This document shows positions 18,008 to 26,703 of a stretch of DNA of 64,000 nt, piece after piece. Each line of letters begins with the position of its first letter. The first letter of the stretch is position 1. The translations under genes and the position numbers were made by a program. The notes beneath the pieces were generated by a model, which searched no databases, was not told the origin of the DNA, and saw only the letters and a list, made by a program, of their open reading frames with translations. Origin of the DNA: Pirellulales bacterium (lineage in GTDB: Bacteria > Planctomycetota > Planctomycetia > Pirellulales > JACPPG01); the NCBI GenBank assembly GCA_036499395.1, contig DASYDW010000121.1:62001-126000 (forward strand), in the 5' to 3' direction.

Positions 18008-19141
18008 TCAACCCTGCTGGCGTAATGCCACGGTGGGAAGAAGGCGTGCCGCACGAAATGCCGGATAGAGGGCTCCCAGAATTCCGATCAATAAGGCGAT
18101 GCAAATCCCTTGCGCGATGACCGCCGGAGCGACGCGACCGCTCACCAACCCAGCCGTCGCCGGAGCACGACTCAATACAAACGTCATCGCGGTTGCAAGT
18201 AACGTGCCAAGCACGCCGCCGAAGATGCTCAATAAACTCGACTCCAGCAGAATCATTCGCACGATCCGGCCGTTCCGCCAGCCGATCGCCCGCAGGATGC
18301 CTATCTCGTTGGTTCGTTCGAAAACCGAAATGATCATGGTGTTCAACATGCCGATCGCACCGATCACCAGCGCGATCGCCGAAATGCTCCACGCCATGGC
18401 GCTGGCGATTTGAATCTTGTTGTCCGTGGCGACAAATTTCTCGGTGGCCAGGGCCGAAACGCCCGCGCTCAGGGCGTTGATCGCCTGGACGACGTCGGTC
18501 ACGGCCGACTCGCCGGCCGACCGGTCGACTTGCACGTTGAACGCGGTAACCTGGCTCGGCTGATCGAGCATCCTCTGCAACTCCACCAGGGGCACGATCA
18601 TGGCGCCGTTGTCGAAAATGTTGCCGCCGTCGTAGATCCCCTTAACGCGGAATCGCTCGTTCTCGTAGATCTCGATTTCGTCACCGACAGACTTGCCCAG
18701 ATTCGCCGCCAGGATTCGCCCCAGCAGCGCCACCCGCTTTTCTCCCTCGGCCACCGCGGTTCCGGCGGTTAGCTGCCGCTCGCGCACGAGTGAGCTGGCA
18801 GGTTCAAGCCCCTGCACCACGACGCCGACCGGGCCTAGTTCCTCGAGCGACACGACGTCCAGTAGGACCGACTCGACCGCCGTGACGTGCGGCAATTGCG
18901 CGATCTTCGCTCCTAGCCCCTGGTCCAGTTCGCTCGTCATTCGATCGGCCGATCGGCCGCGCGTGACGACGATGTCGACACCGTGCGACTGATACATGTC
19001 GAGGAACGATCGCTTGAATCCATCCGCAATGCCGACTAGCGCCACGACCGCCGCCACCGCCACGGCCATACCGGTGACGGTCAGACCCGATCGAATGCGG
19101 CGACGCGTGATGTTTCGATATACGAGCGTGATCAATCGCAT
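18008..19141 (-). CDS. FtsX/MacB-type ABC transporter permease
   Basis: The 377-residue inner-membrane protein has the FtsX layout. A first membrane helix after a short basic N terminus (RNITRRRIRSGLTVTGM) is followed by a large extracytoplasmic MacB-like domain (about 45-240). Three more helices follow, including the ISVFERTNEIGILRAIGW signature. Such permeases work with an ABC ATPase in export or envelope remodelling. No ATPase gene is adjacent. The gene lies 41 bases upstream of the FAAL on the same strand, so export of the acyl-peptide product is a reasonable inference. The partner ATPase must be encoded elsewhere. Confidence 0.88.
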   Translation of the reverse strand: MRLITLVYRNITRRRIRSGLTVTGMAVAVAAVVALVGIADGFKRSFLDMYQSHGVDIVVTRGRSADRMTSELDQGLGAKIAQLPHVTAVESVLLDVVSLEELGPVGVVVQGLEPASSLVRERQLTAGTAVAEGEKRVALLGRILAANLGKSVGDEIEIYENERFRVKGIYDGGNIFDNGAMIVPLVELQRMLDQPSQVTAFNVQVDRSAGESAVTDVVQAINALSAGVSALATEKFVATDNKIQIASAMAWSISAIALVIGAIGMLNTMIISVFERTNEIGILRAIGWRNGRIVRMILLESSLLSIFGGVLGTLLATAMTFVLSRAPATAGLVSGRVAPAVIAQGICIALLIGILGALYPAFRAARLLPTVALRQQG

Positions 19142-19213
19142 CGCAGGGGGAGCGCGTACGAGGTCAGGAAAAATACCGCATCTTCCGCAGACTATCTCAC
19201 CGGGGAAGATCGG

Positions 19214-19513
19214 TTATCGAACCTCGTAGATGCAGAAAATGGGCCCCATTTCGCCCAATTTTAGATTCGCCCGCACGACCTTGATGTTCTTTCCGATCTT
19301 GCGGGCCACGGTCCCGCGAAGCTCGTGGAAATCGGCCGGATAATCGACAAAACCGGACGCCGCGTCGACCATGGAGCGGACAAGCACCAAGAGTTTGAGA
19401 GGCGCCGTCAGTCGCGGATTTTCCGCCGCGTTTTTTTCGGCCTGACGCATTGCGAACCCGCGCGGCCGTTCGAGGTGGCTCGCCACGCCCCGCATTGGTC
19501 GATGATCGACCAA
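19214..19513 (-). CDS. Small protein of unknown function
   Basis: A frame of up to 99 residues sits between the SppA-like gene and the permease, 6 bases after the SppA-like stop and on the same strand. The start is uncertain. The longest version uses TTG at 19513. ATG at 19450 gives 78 residues (MRQAEKNAAENPRL...), and neither has a good ribosome binding site. No signal peptide, membrane helix or metal motif is visible. The C-terminal half (VARKIGKNIKVVRANLKLGE) is basic. Tight packing in the run supports a real gene, but its role is unknown. Confidence 0.5.
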   Translation of the reverse strand: MVDHRPMRGVASHLERPRGFAMRQAEKNAAENPRLTAPLKLLVLVRSMVDAASGFVDYPADFHELRGTVARKIGKNIKVVRANLKLGEMGPIFCIYEVR

Positions 19514-19519
19514 CAGTTG

Positions 19520-20557
19520 CTAGCGTCCGCCCAGACGTTCGAGGGTCGGTTCAGGCTGCCACATATACAGGAACGTTGGCAGACGGGCCCGTTCGAGACC
19601 CGGCATACTTAGCGGCAAGAAACCGCTCTGTAGCGGCACATTGGCCGTGACGTCGTAGGGGGTGCGGGCGCCGTCGTTCGGGCGATGCAACAGCACCAGC
19701 GATGCCCCCGGCGCGCCTCCCATTTGACCCGCGATCTCGGCGGCCTGATCCAGATAGCCGATCGTATCGACCAGGCCCAGCGACACGGCATGATCGGCCG
19801 TGAAAATACGGCCATCGAAAACATCGGCCGGTGCTTGCGCTAACTGCGGCCGACGTTCGATCACGATCCGCCGGAACCGCTCGTGAAACGAGTTCGCCAT
19901 CCGCTGCAGGATTTCCCGCGCCTCTTCGCTTTGTGCTTTGATGGGCGTGCCCAGATCAACGTTTTCGCCCGCTTTGATCGGCGCCCCCAGCACGTTGAAC
20001 TGTGCCATCGCGTCTTCGAGGTTATACAGATTCAAAATCACGCCGATGCCGCCCGTGACGGTCGTCGGATGGGCCACGATTTGATCCGCCGCCGTGGCCA
20101 GGTAGTACGCGCCACCGGCCCCCACATCCATCAGACATGCCACGACCGGCAGGTGGGTGCGGGCTTTGAACTCTTGAAGATCATGGCACATTACGTCCGA
20201 GGCCGTGACACCGCCGCCGGGGCTGTTGATCCGCAATACCACGGCCGCGTAGCAGCCCGATCGCGCGATCCGATCCAGCTTTTCGCGAAACAACGCGACC
20301 GGGTTTTCTCCTTCGCTGTACAGCCCTGTCATGGGCTGATTCAGTAGCAACCCGTCGACGTCCACCAGCGCGATGCGCCGCTCGACGCCCGGCGCGCCCG
20401 GGGTGACGGGAATTACAGCCAGCGGCGATTGCGCGCGGGCTGTGGGGGTGTTCATCGTGACGCGATTGTTCGTCACGATTTGCACCGGATGCTTGCAACC
20501 GGCGGTCCAGCAAAATAGAGCCAGGCCCAAGGCCCAGCCGATGCGCCGCCCGTCCAT
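19520..20557 (-). CDS. SppA/ClpP-fold lipoprotein, probably without peptidase activity
   Basis: The 345-residue protein follows the single-domain SppA (signal peptide peptidase, S49) pattern: RINSPGGGVTASD, then a DV..GGAYYLA block, then GGIGVI. Its N terminus is a lipoprotein signal with a Cys after a hydrophobic stretch (ALFCWTAGC). In active SppA the nucleophile lies in D-V-A-A-S-G-G-Y-Y. Here the block reads D-V-G-A-G-G-A-Y-Y, so Ser aligns with Gly. The general-base Lys of the GKYKD-like motif aligns with Val in GENVDLG. ATG 20557 is chosen for the lipoprotein signal and an AGGGATGG upstream. It heads the minus-strand run with the FAAL/NRPS genes. Confidence 0.8.
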   Translation of the reverse strand: MDGRRIGWALGLALFCWTAGCKHPVQIVTNNRVTMNTPTARAQSPLAVIPVTPGAPGVERRIALVDVDGLLLNQPMTGLYSEGENPVALFREKLDRIARSGCYAAVVLRINSPGGGVTASDVMCHDLQEFKARTHLPVVACLMDVGAGGAYYLATAADQIVAHPTTVTGGIGVILNLYNLEDAMAQFNVLGAPIKAGENVDLGTPIKAQSEEAREILQRMANSFHERFRRIVIERRPQLAQAPADVFDGRIFTADHAVSLGLVDTIGYLDQAAEIAGQMGGAPGASLVLLHRPNDGARTPYDVTANVPLQSGFLPLSMPGLERARLPTFLYMWQPEPTLERLGGR

Positions 20558-20804
20558 CCGATACCATCCCTGGCCAAATGCTGCTTGCCAGCGGGATCCA
20601 TCCCGCGAACACGATGCCTTATGGTTCGTATCGGTAGCGTGCGACACTGCCCAATAGCCCCCCGAAGACCGCAGCAGTTCGATCGGGCAGTTGAGGGTCA
20701 GCGGGAGGGGCGTTTGTGCTAACTTGTAGCGAATAATCCCGATATCCCGGCCGCGCTTGATTTTGTGTACCGGTCCCACAAGGCCGCGCTAAAAACGGCT
20801 CCCT

Positions 20805-21539
20805 ATGCCTGATTGCTACCAGCCCACGACCGAGCATCCCCGCCTGGCATCAGGCGTCGTACACGTTTGGCGCGACACGATCGATCCTGCGCCCGCGGAT
20901 CTCCTGGCGCTCGGCGCGACGCTATCGACCGACGAGCACGCGCGTTCCGCGCGATTTCACTTCGAGCGTGACCGGCAGCGTTACATTGCGGCGCGTGGCA
21001 TTCTGCGCCGGTTGTTGGCCGGATATCTGGGGCAAGATGGCAGGACACTCACGTTTCGCTACGGCCTGCGCGGCAAGCCGGACCTCGAACAGGCCGCGCC
21101 GGCGCTTCAATTCAATGTCTCGCACCGCGGTTCTTATGCCCTGTACGCGTTCGTGCTCGATCGCGAGGTGGGCATCGACATCGAATTCGAGCGCGAGGTA
21201 CCTGAAGCACTCGCGATCGCGCGCAATCATTTCACGCCTGCCGAAACGCGATTGCTCGTCGAGGCCGACAACGATCGCGCCGCGCGGGAGTGCTTCTTTC
21301 GCCTGTGGACGCGCAAAGAGGCCGTGATCAAGGCCGTCGGAACCGGACTGTCGATGCCGCTCGACGAGTTCGACGTCAGCTCTCAGTTACTCGCCGACAA
21401 CGCGTGGCGCAAGATTCACGTCCCTGCCCGCCCCGACACCGATTGGTCCGTAAGGGATCTTCCCGTCGCCGACGAATATCGCGCCGCAATATGCGTGGCC
21501 GGCGAACCGGTCGAGCTGCGCTTCTTCCGTCCCGAGTAA
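20805..21539 (+). CDS. Sfp-type 4'-phosphopantetheinyl transferase
   Basis: This enzyme transfers phosphopantetheine from coenzyme A to the conserved Ser of carrier domains. The 244 residues show the family order: NVSHRGSYALYA, VGIDIEF (Mg-binding Asp and Glu) and FFRLWTRKEAVIKAVGTGL. The length is typical of Sfp and longer than the AcpS group. It is divergent from the SppA-like gene and only 248 bases away. It is therefore the obvious activator of the three carrier domains in the FAAL and NRPS proteins. It could also serve other carriers in the cell. Confidence 0.94.
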   Translation: MPDCYQPTTEHPRLASGVVHVWRDTIDPAPADLLALGATLSTDEHARSARFHFERDRQRYIAARGILRRLLAGYLGQDGRTLTFRYGLRGKPDLEQAAPALQFNVSHRGSYALYAFVLDREVGIDIEFEREVPEALAIARNHFTPAETRLLVEADNDRAARECFFRLWTRKEAVIKAVGTGLSMPLDEFDVSSQLLADNAWRKIHVPARPDTDWSVRDLPVADEYRAAICVAGEPVELRFFRPE

Positions 21540-21626
21540 GGCGCCTGTCACAACAGCAGGGTTTGCCGCACACCAGCCCGCAGCGCCAGCAAGGGAAGTT
21601 GGACGTGACGATTTCCAATACCCGAG

Positions 21627-21659
21627 CATGCTTATTCCGCGTGCCGCGGAAAAAGCATG
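21627..21659. repeat. Long near-perfect hairpin between convergent genes
   Basis: Arms CATGCTT-A-TTCCGCG (21627-21641) and CGCGGAA-A-AAGCATG (21645-21659) pair over 14 of 15 positions, with one A/A mismatch, around a TGC loop. It lies between the convergent stops of the transferase (21539) and LemA (21732). It may act as a bidirectional terminator or transcript-end stabiliser, although no U tract follows on either strand. Confidence 0.6.
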
Positions 21660-21731
21660 GCCATCGAGACATCGCCCTGGCACCGCGAGGAACCGTGTTA
21701 CGTTCCAAGCATCTCAACGACTTCCCGCGCG

Positions 21732-22331
21732 TCAGCTCTTGGCCGCGGGCTCGGGCGTGTTGAAATCGACTTTCGGAGCTTCCTTCGCCTCTTCGGCCGG
21801 CTTGAAATATTCGGCGTTCTTTACGCCCGCCAGCATCGCGTAAAAGTTGCTCGGAAATTTGCGTACGAAGACGTTCATCGTCTCGACAGATTCGTTGTAG
21901 CGTTTGCGCTCAACCGACAATCGATTCTCGGTCCCAGCCAACTCATCCTGTAGTTTCAAGAACGATTCGTTCGATTTCAGCTCGGGATACGTCTCCTGCA
22001 GAAACAACAACCGCGACAAGGCCCGTTCCACGCCATTGGCGGCTTCTGCCTTTTCAGCCACGGTGCCAGAGTCCTTGACGTTGAAGAACTTGGTACGTGC
22101 TTCTTCGATACCTAAGAAGACCTTTTGCTCTTGCCCGGCAATTCCCTTCACGGTCGCGACCAGGTTGGGGATCAAATCGTAGCGCCGTTGCAATTGGTTC
22201 TCGACCTGCGCCCACTCCTGCTTCACATTCTCGTCCAGCGTGATGGCTTCGTTGTAGCCTTTGTAGGCGCAGCCACCGACGGCCAGCGCCACCACCAAAA
22301 GTCCCACAGCCGCCATGGGTAACGCTTTCAT
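21732..22331 (-). CDS. lemA: LemA family lipoprotein
   Basis: The 199-residue protein has an N-terminal lipoprotein signal (VVALAVGGC). The LemA core follows: YN.....D..V...WAQVENQLQRRYDLIPNLV, then coiled helices to about residue 175. LemA proteins are envelope-anchored helical bundles whose function is poorly defined. Length and order match the family. The tail (EEAKEAPKVDFNTPEPAAKS) is a charged extension. No TPM-domain partner gene is adjacent. Confidence 0.93.
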   Translation of the reverse strand: MKALPMAAVGLLVVALAVGGCAYKGYNEAITLDENVKQEWAQVENQLQRRYDLIPNLVATVKGIAGQEQKVFLGIEEARTKFFNVKDSGTVAEKAEAANGVERALSRLLFLQETYPELKSNESFLKLQDELAGTENRLSVERKRYNESVETMNVFVRKFPSNFYAMLAGVKNAEYFKPAEEAKEAPKVDFNTPEPAAKS

Positions 22332-22442
22332 CGAATTTCCCCAGAAGTGAGTACGCGAGTCGAGGCCTTTGAATTCTAATACATGGCCCGCGAAATGGGA
22401 GGCGGCCCGCCCCGCGCCAGATTGACCAGCATCTGGCCGCCT

Positions 22443-23255
22443 CTAGCGACCCGTGATCTTCCGGCCAGCGCTAAACTGGTTCGCACTGCTCGACGATTTC
22501 GACCGGCTGGCCGACACGCCGCCGCCGTAGGTCTCGTGCAGATGGTCGTGCAGCGAACGCAGTTCCTCGTACGCCCAGCTTTCGACGTCCCACGACGCCA
22601 GCAAATACCGCGCATGCGCCGGGCCACGCAGATGGCCAACGACGCGCTCCCGGCTAGGCGACCAATCGCCATCGACGGACCAGTGATTTCCGCGCAAGGG
22701 AAAATGCCCGGTCGTCTCGGCCCGTACCGCCTCAGGCACGCTCGATGCGGGGCGCTCGTCCACCCCCTTGGCCAGCCAGCCGAAGGTCCACATGTCTAGC
22801 GGCGTCGTGCAGCCCGATTGGAAGGACCGCACGATCTCGCCGTGATCGACGCAGGCCACTGTGGGAAACTCGCGCACGTTCAACTGCCCGATCAATTCCG
22901 GAATCGCGGCGTGCTCGACGATCTGCAAATGATTCTCCGGCCCAGGCCCGATTTTCCAGCCCACGGATCGCAGTTTGGCAAAGTCGCCATCCGGAGCACG
23001 TAGCCGAGCCAGTTCCTGTTCGCACTGCGGCACGTCGCGGCTGGTGATGAACAGCACCCGCGGATTGCGCGGCTTAGCAGGCGGAGCTGACGTGCCGTCC
23101 TGTCCACGTACACGCGCCGGCCAGAGCGCCGTCACAGCCGACGCCACCGTCAGCAAAAACCGTCTGCGCGGAACACCGTCAAGATCGATAGCCGGCGCGG
23201 GGGCGAAACACTCCGAATCGCACGCCTGCAGCGCGCGCACTATGGCGGTCATCAT
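22443..23255 (-). CDS. Tat-exported protein, possibly with a thioredoxin-like fold
   Basis: The protein is about 270 residues if started at ATG 23255. The frame is open to 23321. After about 28 residues comes a twin-arginine signal (PRRRFLLTVASAVTALWPA). The following 110 residues resemble a thioredoxin-like fold: RVLFITSRDVPQCEQEL as the first strand and helix, then VREFPTVACVDHGEIV near the cis-Pro position. A CxxC pair is absent, so redox activity is doubtful. The tail is Ser-rich. It sits just downstream of the PQQ-propeller gene, 17 bases away, and may share its transcript. The family assignment is a guess from pattern. Confidence 0.6.
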   Translation of the reverse strand: MMTAIVRALQACDSECFAPAPAIDLDGVPRRRFLLTVASAVTALWPARVRGQDGTSAPPAKPRNPRVLFITSRDVPQCEQELARLRAPDGDFAKLRSVGWKIGPGPENHLQIVEHAAIPELIGQLNVREFPTVACVDHGEIVRSFQSGCTTPLDMWTFGWLAKGVDERPASSVPEAVRAETTGHFPLRGNHWSVDGDWSPSRERVVGHLRGPAHARYLLASWDVESWAYEELRSLHDHLHETYGGGVSASRSKSSSSANQFSAGRKITGR

Positions 23256-23338
23256 CAAACTCCCTGGCACGTGCGCGGACCGCCTGGTGACGCGCCGATG
23301 CCGGTGGGATCGCTGCCCCACGATCGTAAATTCGTAAA

Positions 23339-24577
23339 CTACTTATCCTCGATCCGGTACAGATTTGCCTCCGTGCGCAGAAACAACGCCTTGTCGTAAA
23401 CGGCCGGCGACGCCATGAACCCATCGTCCAGCGTGTTGGTCGCCAGCAGCGTGAAGTCGTCGGACGCCGCCACGACAAACGTGCGGCCATCTTGGGTGCA
23501 GTAGTAAATGTGTCCCTCGGCATACAGCGGCGAGGCCGAAAAGTCGCCCCCCAGCCGTTTCTGCCACAGGGGCTTGCCCGTGCTCGTGTCCAGGCAGGTC
23601 GCCACGCCGCGGTCGTGGACCATGAAAATGCGATTGCCGATCAGCAACTGCGAGGACCGGCTGGGCGCTCCCTCCTTGCACTTCCATTCGACGTGCGTGT
23701 CGGTAATGTCGCCGCTGCCGCCGGCGCGCAGAGCGAACAACTTGAAGCCGCCGTCGGCCGTGTTCAAGTAGAGACGCCCGTCGCCATACAATGGCCGCGA
23801 AGCGGCGTTCATGCCGCCATGGTTTACGCGCCAGATTTCCTCGCCGGTGCGCGGCTCGTAAGCGATCGTCGCACCGGCGCTGGGATAGACCAATTGCGGC
23901 TTGCCGTCGATTTCGACGACGCGTGCCGTGCAATACGCTTTGTGCTGGTCGCCATCGTCGTTCTCGTAGGCGATGTTGCGATCGCGCTGCCAAACGGTTT
24001 TGCCGGTGAGCTTGTCAAACGCCACGACGTAGTTCAAATCGAACCCGTCGTACGCGACGACCAGCAGATTCTCGTACAGAATCGGCGAAGAGCCGGCACC
24101 GCGAAAATGATTGCACGGCAAGTCCTGCCGTGCCCACAGGACTTTGCCCGTCTCGGTGTCGAGGCACGCCGTGCCGGGCGAACCGAAATGCACGTACACA
24201 CGTCCTTCTTCGATAACCGGAGTCGGCGAGGCGTAACTATTGAACGCGTGTCGGAACTGCGGCTCGGCAATTTCGAACAGCAGAATGTCATGCGTAATCT
24301 TGCCCGACTCGCGATCGACACACACGGCGAACAATTGCTTGCCGTCAGGCGTGGCCGTGGTCATCCAGAGCTGCCGGTCCCAGATCACCGGCGAAGACCA
24401 GCCGCGCCCATGGATGGGCGTCTTCCACGTCACGTGCTCGGACTCGCTCCACGTGGTACTCAGCCCCGTTGCCGTCGATGTTCCATCGCCGTGCGGGCCG
24501 CGGAACTCGGGCCAGTTTTCAGCCGCCGAGCTGACAGTGATTGGCAACAGCGCCAGCAAAAAGAGAAGCACACGCAT
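23339..24577 (-). CDS. Secreted PQQ-type beta-propeller protein (BamB-like repeats)
   Basis: The 412-residue protein starts with a signal peptide (MRVLLFLLALLPITVSSAAE) and the ENWPEFRGPHGDG opening common in planctomycete propeller proteins. Repeated blades follow, with a D..TGK.LW pattern such as CLDTETGKVLWARQ, AFDKLTGKTVWQRD, EPRTGEEIWRVN and CLDTSTGKPLWQKR. No quinoprotein dehydrogenase catalytic residues stand out, so it is likely a binding or scaffolding propeller. The frame is open to 24658, but ATG 24577 gives the proper signal. Confidence 0.88.
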   Translation of the reverse strand: MRVLLFLLALLPITVSSAAENWPEFRGPHGDGTSTATGLSTTWSESEHVTWKTPIHGRGWSSPVIWDRQLWMTTATPDGKQLFAVCVDRESGKITHDILLFEIAEPQFRHAFNSYASPTPVIEEGRVYVHFGSPGTACLDTETGKVLWARQDLPCNHFRGAGSSPILYENLLVVAYDGFDLNYVVAFDKLTGKTVWQRDRNIAYENDDGDQHKAYCTARVVEIDGKPQLVYPSAGATIAYEPRTGEEIWRVNHGGMNAASRPLYGDGRLYLNTADGGFKLFALRAGGSGDITDTHVEWKCKEGAPSRSSQLLIGNRIFMVHDRGVATCLDTSTGKPLWQKRLGGDFSASPLYAEGHIYYCTQDGRTFVVAASDDFTLLATNTLDDGFMASPAVYDKALFLRTEANLYRIEDK

Positions 24578-24768
24578 CAAGGACACTCGTCTTCGCGAAC
24601 AGGTAGGACCGTAGAGAGCCGTGGCGGGCGACGCGCCCCTTATCGTACACAAAGTCACCCAGCTTCGCGCCCCGGAATGTCGTCGGCCAGGGGGCGTGCG
24701 TCCACAGCCGTCGGCGGCCCGCTCACATTACGAACGTGTCATCCGCATGGCTCGAACTGGCCCGATGT

Positions 24769-26643
24769 TCAATTGCCAGCCCGAACCTGAGCCGGATCGG
24801 CGCCCGTGACCAACTTCACGTCATTGACTTCTTGCCCTTCGATCAGGTTCAGCACCACAGTTGCCTGGGGCGGGCCCTGGCGTGCGTCGAGGTACATCGG
24901 CTCACACTGGATCAATTGCTCGCCGGGTCGGACGAATTTCAACTCGAAGACTCCGTCCTCGTTCGTCTTGACGGTCGGATCGTAATATCGACTCTCCTGC
25001 AGATCCGCGGCATGTGCTCGCACCTCACAACGTACCGCCGGTTTTCCGTTGGCATCCACGACTCGCCCGCGCACCGTGGCGCCACGCGTCAGCTTGATCT
25101 CGACGTCGTTGATCTCTTGCCCCGGCACAGTCGCAATCGGAGGCAACACACCGTTGGCCCAGTTGCGCCACTGCTGATACTTGCCATCATGAGCGACGAG
25201 GTTGTATTTCGCCTCGTTACTGGCAGGCAAAAGCATTTCGAAGGTGCCGTCCTCCTTCGTCACAACGCTAAAGCGCGTATCGCCGGTCAGCGAATTGCCG
25301 GTAGCGGTCAGCGCCGGAGCCGCCGTAGCACCAGCCACTGGGTTACCGTCCGGGTCGACGACGCGACCACGGATGCGAACCCCTTTCTCGAAGACAATCG
25401 TCACCGGCGCCATTCCCGGTGATAGATCGAAGTCGAGATCATCGAAATTGCGCTGCCAGCCGAGTGCCGGCTTGTCAATCGATTTGCGCTTCCACTCGCT
25501 CATGGCTCGATCGGACCACCAGCGTGTGTACCCTTTAGGATCGACATCGAATTCGAATCGGCCGGGCATTAAGTTCTTGAGTACGACCTCGCCCGCGGCA
25601 TCCGAAACGGCGTTCAGTTTCTTCTTCTGCCAGTGATGCAACCGCACGCTCGGCACCGGATCGCCCGTGATCGAATCGATGCATTTGATCCGGAATTGCA
25701 CGCCGGGCTTCAACACCACATCCAGTTTCTGCACCTCGCCATAGCTGACCGGTTTTTTGTCGAAGCGCGCCACGCCGACCCCTTCGGCCTCGACGTCGAC
25801 TGAGTACGCGTCCGGCTGCAGGTATAGACGATATTGCCCCAGTTCGTCGGTCTTCGTCTCGGTCCACAGTTCCGAGCGTCGGAAACCTTTACCAAGTTTC
25901 GGTCCCTGGTTCGCTCGTACCAGGGCGCCGACTGCCGGTTTATCGTCCGGTGTCGAGACTTTTCCTTCCAAATAGGTTTGCTTCCCCAGCGCCACGACCC
26001 AGCCAGCAACGCCCGTCGGCTGTTGCATGAACGTCTCGGGTGAATAGCCCGGCTTGCTGAAGATGACTTCGACCTTCTTATCGCGTTCGAATCCTTTCAA
26101 CCGAAACTGGCCGCTCGAGTCCGTGATCGTCTCGTGACCGGTATGCGCGTATCCCTCGTTGACCGTGACGTCTTCCAGGGGCATTCCGTCGTGATCGATC
26201 ACGGTCCCCGCCAATTCACCGATGGCGACGTCATCCACCTTCGAGATCTTCGCGCCGATACGGGTAGGGAAGTGCACCACCAGCGGCCCACGGTTGATCA
26301 ACACGTTGGCTTCGAAGTGCTGACCTTCCTTAGTTTCCACCATCAAATGTGCCATGCCACCGATGGGAAACGGCAACGCCTGCTTATGGATGCGGAATTG
26401 CCCGAGCCCGTCCGCCACGACCGGCGGCGTCGTCACCAGGTCGGCGCGCGTCATATAGATTGCCGTCACCGTGGCGTTTTCGAGCTTGCGCCCCTGCACA
26501 TCGACCAGTTGCCCCTCAATGAATTCCAGCGTGTCCGGTGGCGCTCGTTTCGCAACTTGTGCGCGCAGCGCCGTTCCGTGCGAGACGAAGAGAAGCATTA
26601 GCACAAGAACGTAACATCGCGCACGTCTCAACATAACCATCAT
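24769..26643 (-). CDS. Secreted protein with carboxypeptidase-regulatory-like repeats (copy 1)
   Basis: The 624-residue protein has an N-terminal signal (VLVLMLLFVSHGTALRAQ). Several beta-sandwich domains of the carboxypeptidase regulatory/Cna-B type follow, each with a G.V.D..GKP motif (QLVDVQGRKLENATV, VVDPDGNPVAGATA, VVDANGKPAVRCEV). No catalytic domain is seen. Such arrays are thought to act as surface or adhesion modules. ATG 26643 follows AAAAGGCGGCAG. It is a tandem paralogue of the next gene upstream, 60 bases away, with the closest match in the C-terminal third. Confidence 0.82.
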   Translation of the reverse strand: MMVMLRRARCYVLVLMLLFVSHGTALRAQVAKRAPPDTLEFIEGQLVDVQGRKLENATVTAIYMTRADLVTTPPVVADGLGQFRIHKQALPFPIGGMAHLMVETKEGQHFEANVLINRGPLVVHFPTRIGAKISKVDDVAIGELAGTVIDHDGMPLEDVTVNEGYAHTGHETITDSSGQFRLKGFERDKKVEVIFSKPGYSPETFMQQPTGVAGWVVALGKQTYLEGKVSTPDDKPAVGALVRANQGPKLGKGFRRSELWTETKTDELGQYRLYLQPDAYSVDVEAEGVGVARFDKKPVSYGEVQKLDVVLKPGVQFRIKCIDSITGDPVPSVRLHHWQKKKLNAVSDAAGEVVLKNLMPGRFEFDVDPKGYTRWWSDRAMSEWKRKSIDKPALGWQRNFDDLDFDLSPGMAPVTIVFEKGVRIRGRVVDPDGNPVAGATAAPALTATGNSLTGDTRFSVVTKEDGTFEMLLPASNEAKYNLVAHDGKYQQWRNWANGVLPPIATVPGQEINDVEIKLTRGATVRGRVVDANGKPAVRCEVRAHAADLQESRYYDPTVKTNEDGVFELKFVRPGEQLIQCEPMYLDARQGPPQATVVLNLIEGQEVNDVKLVTGADPAQVRAGN

Positions 26644-26703
26644 CTGCCGCCTTTTGGTTCCGTTCGCTTGCCCTGCGAAATGTTCACCGTCTGCAAGATC
26701 GAA

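Noticed and set aside
17967..18392. N-terminal extension of the FAAL frame
   Set aside because: It overlaps the permease gene in another frame, is His/Arg-rich and has no family match. ATG 17966 fits the ligase start.
23492..24790. 432-residue plus-strand frame
   Set aside because: It is antisense to the PQQ-type propeller gene, whose blade motifs are unambiguous.
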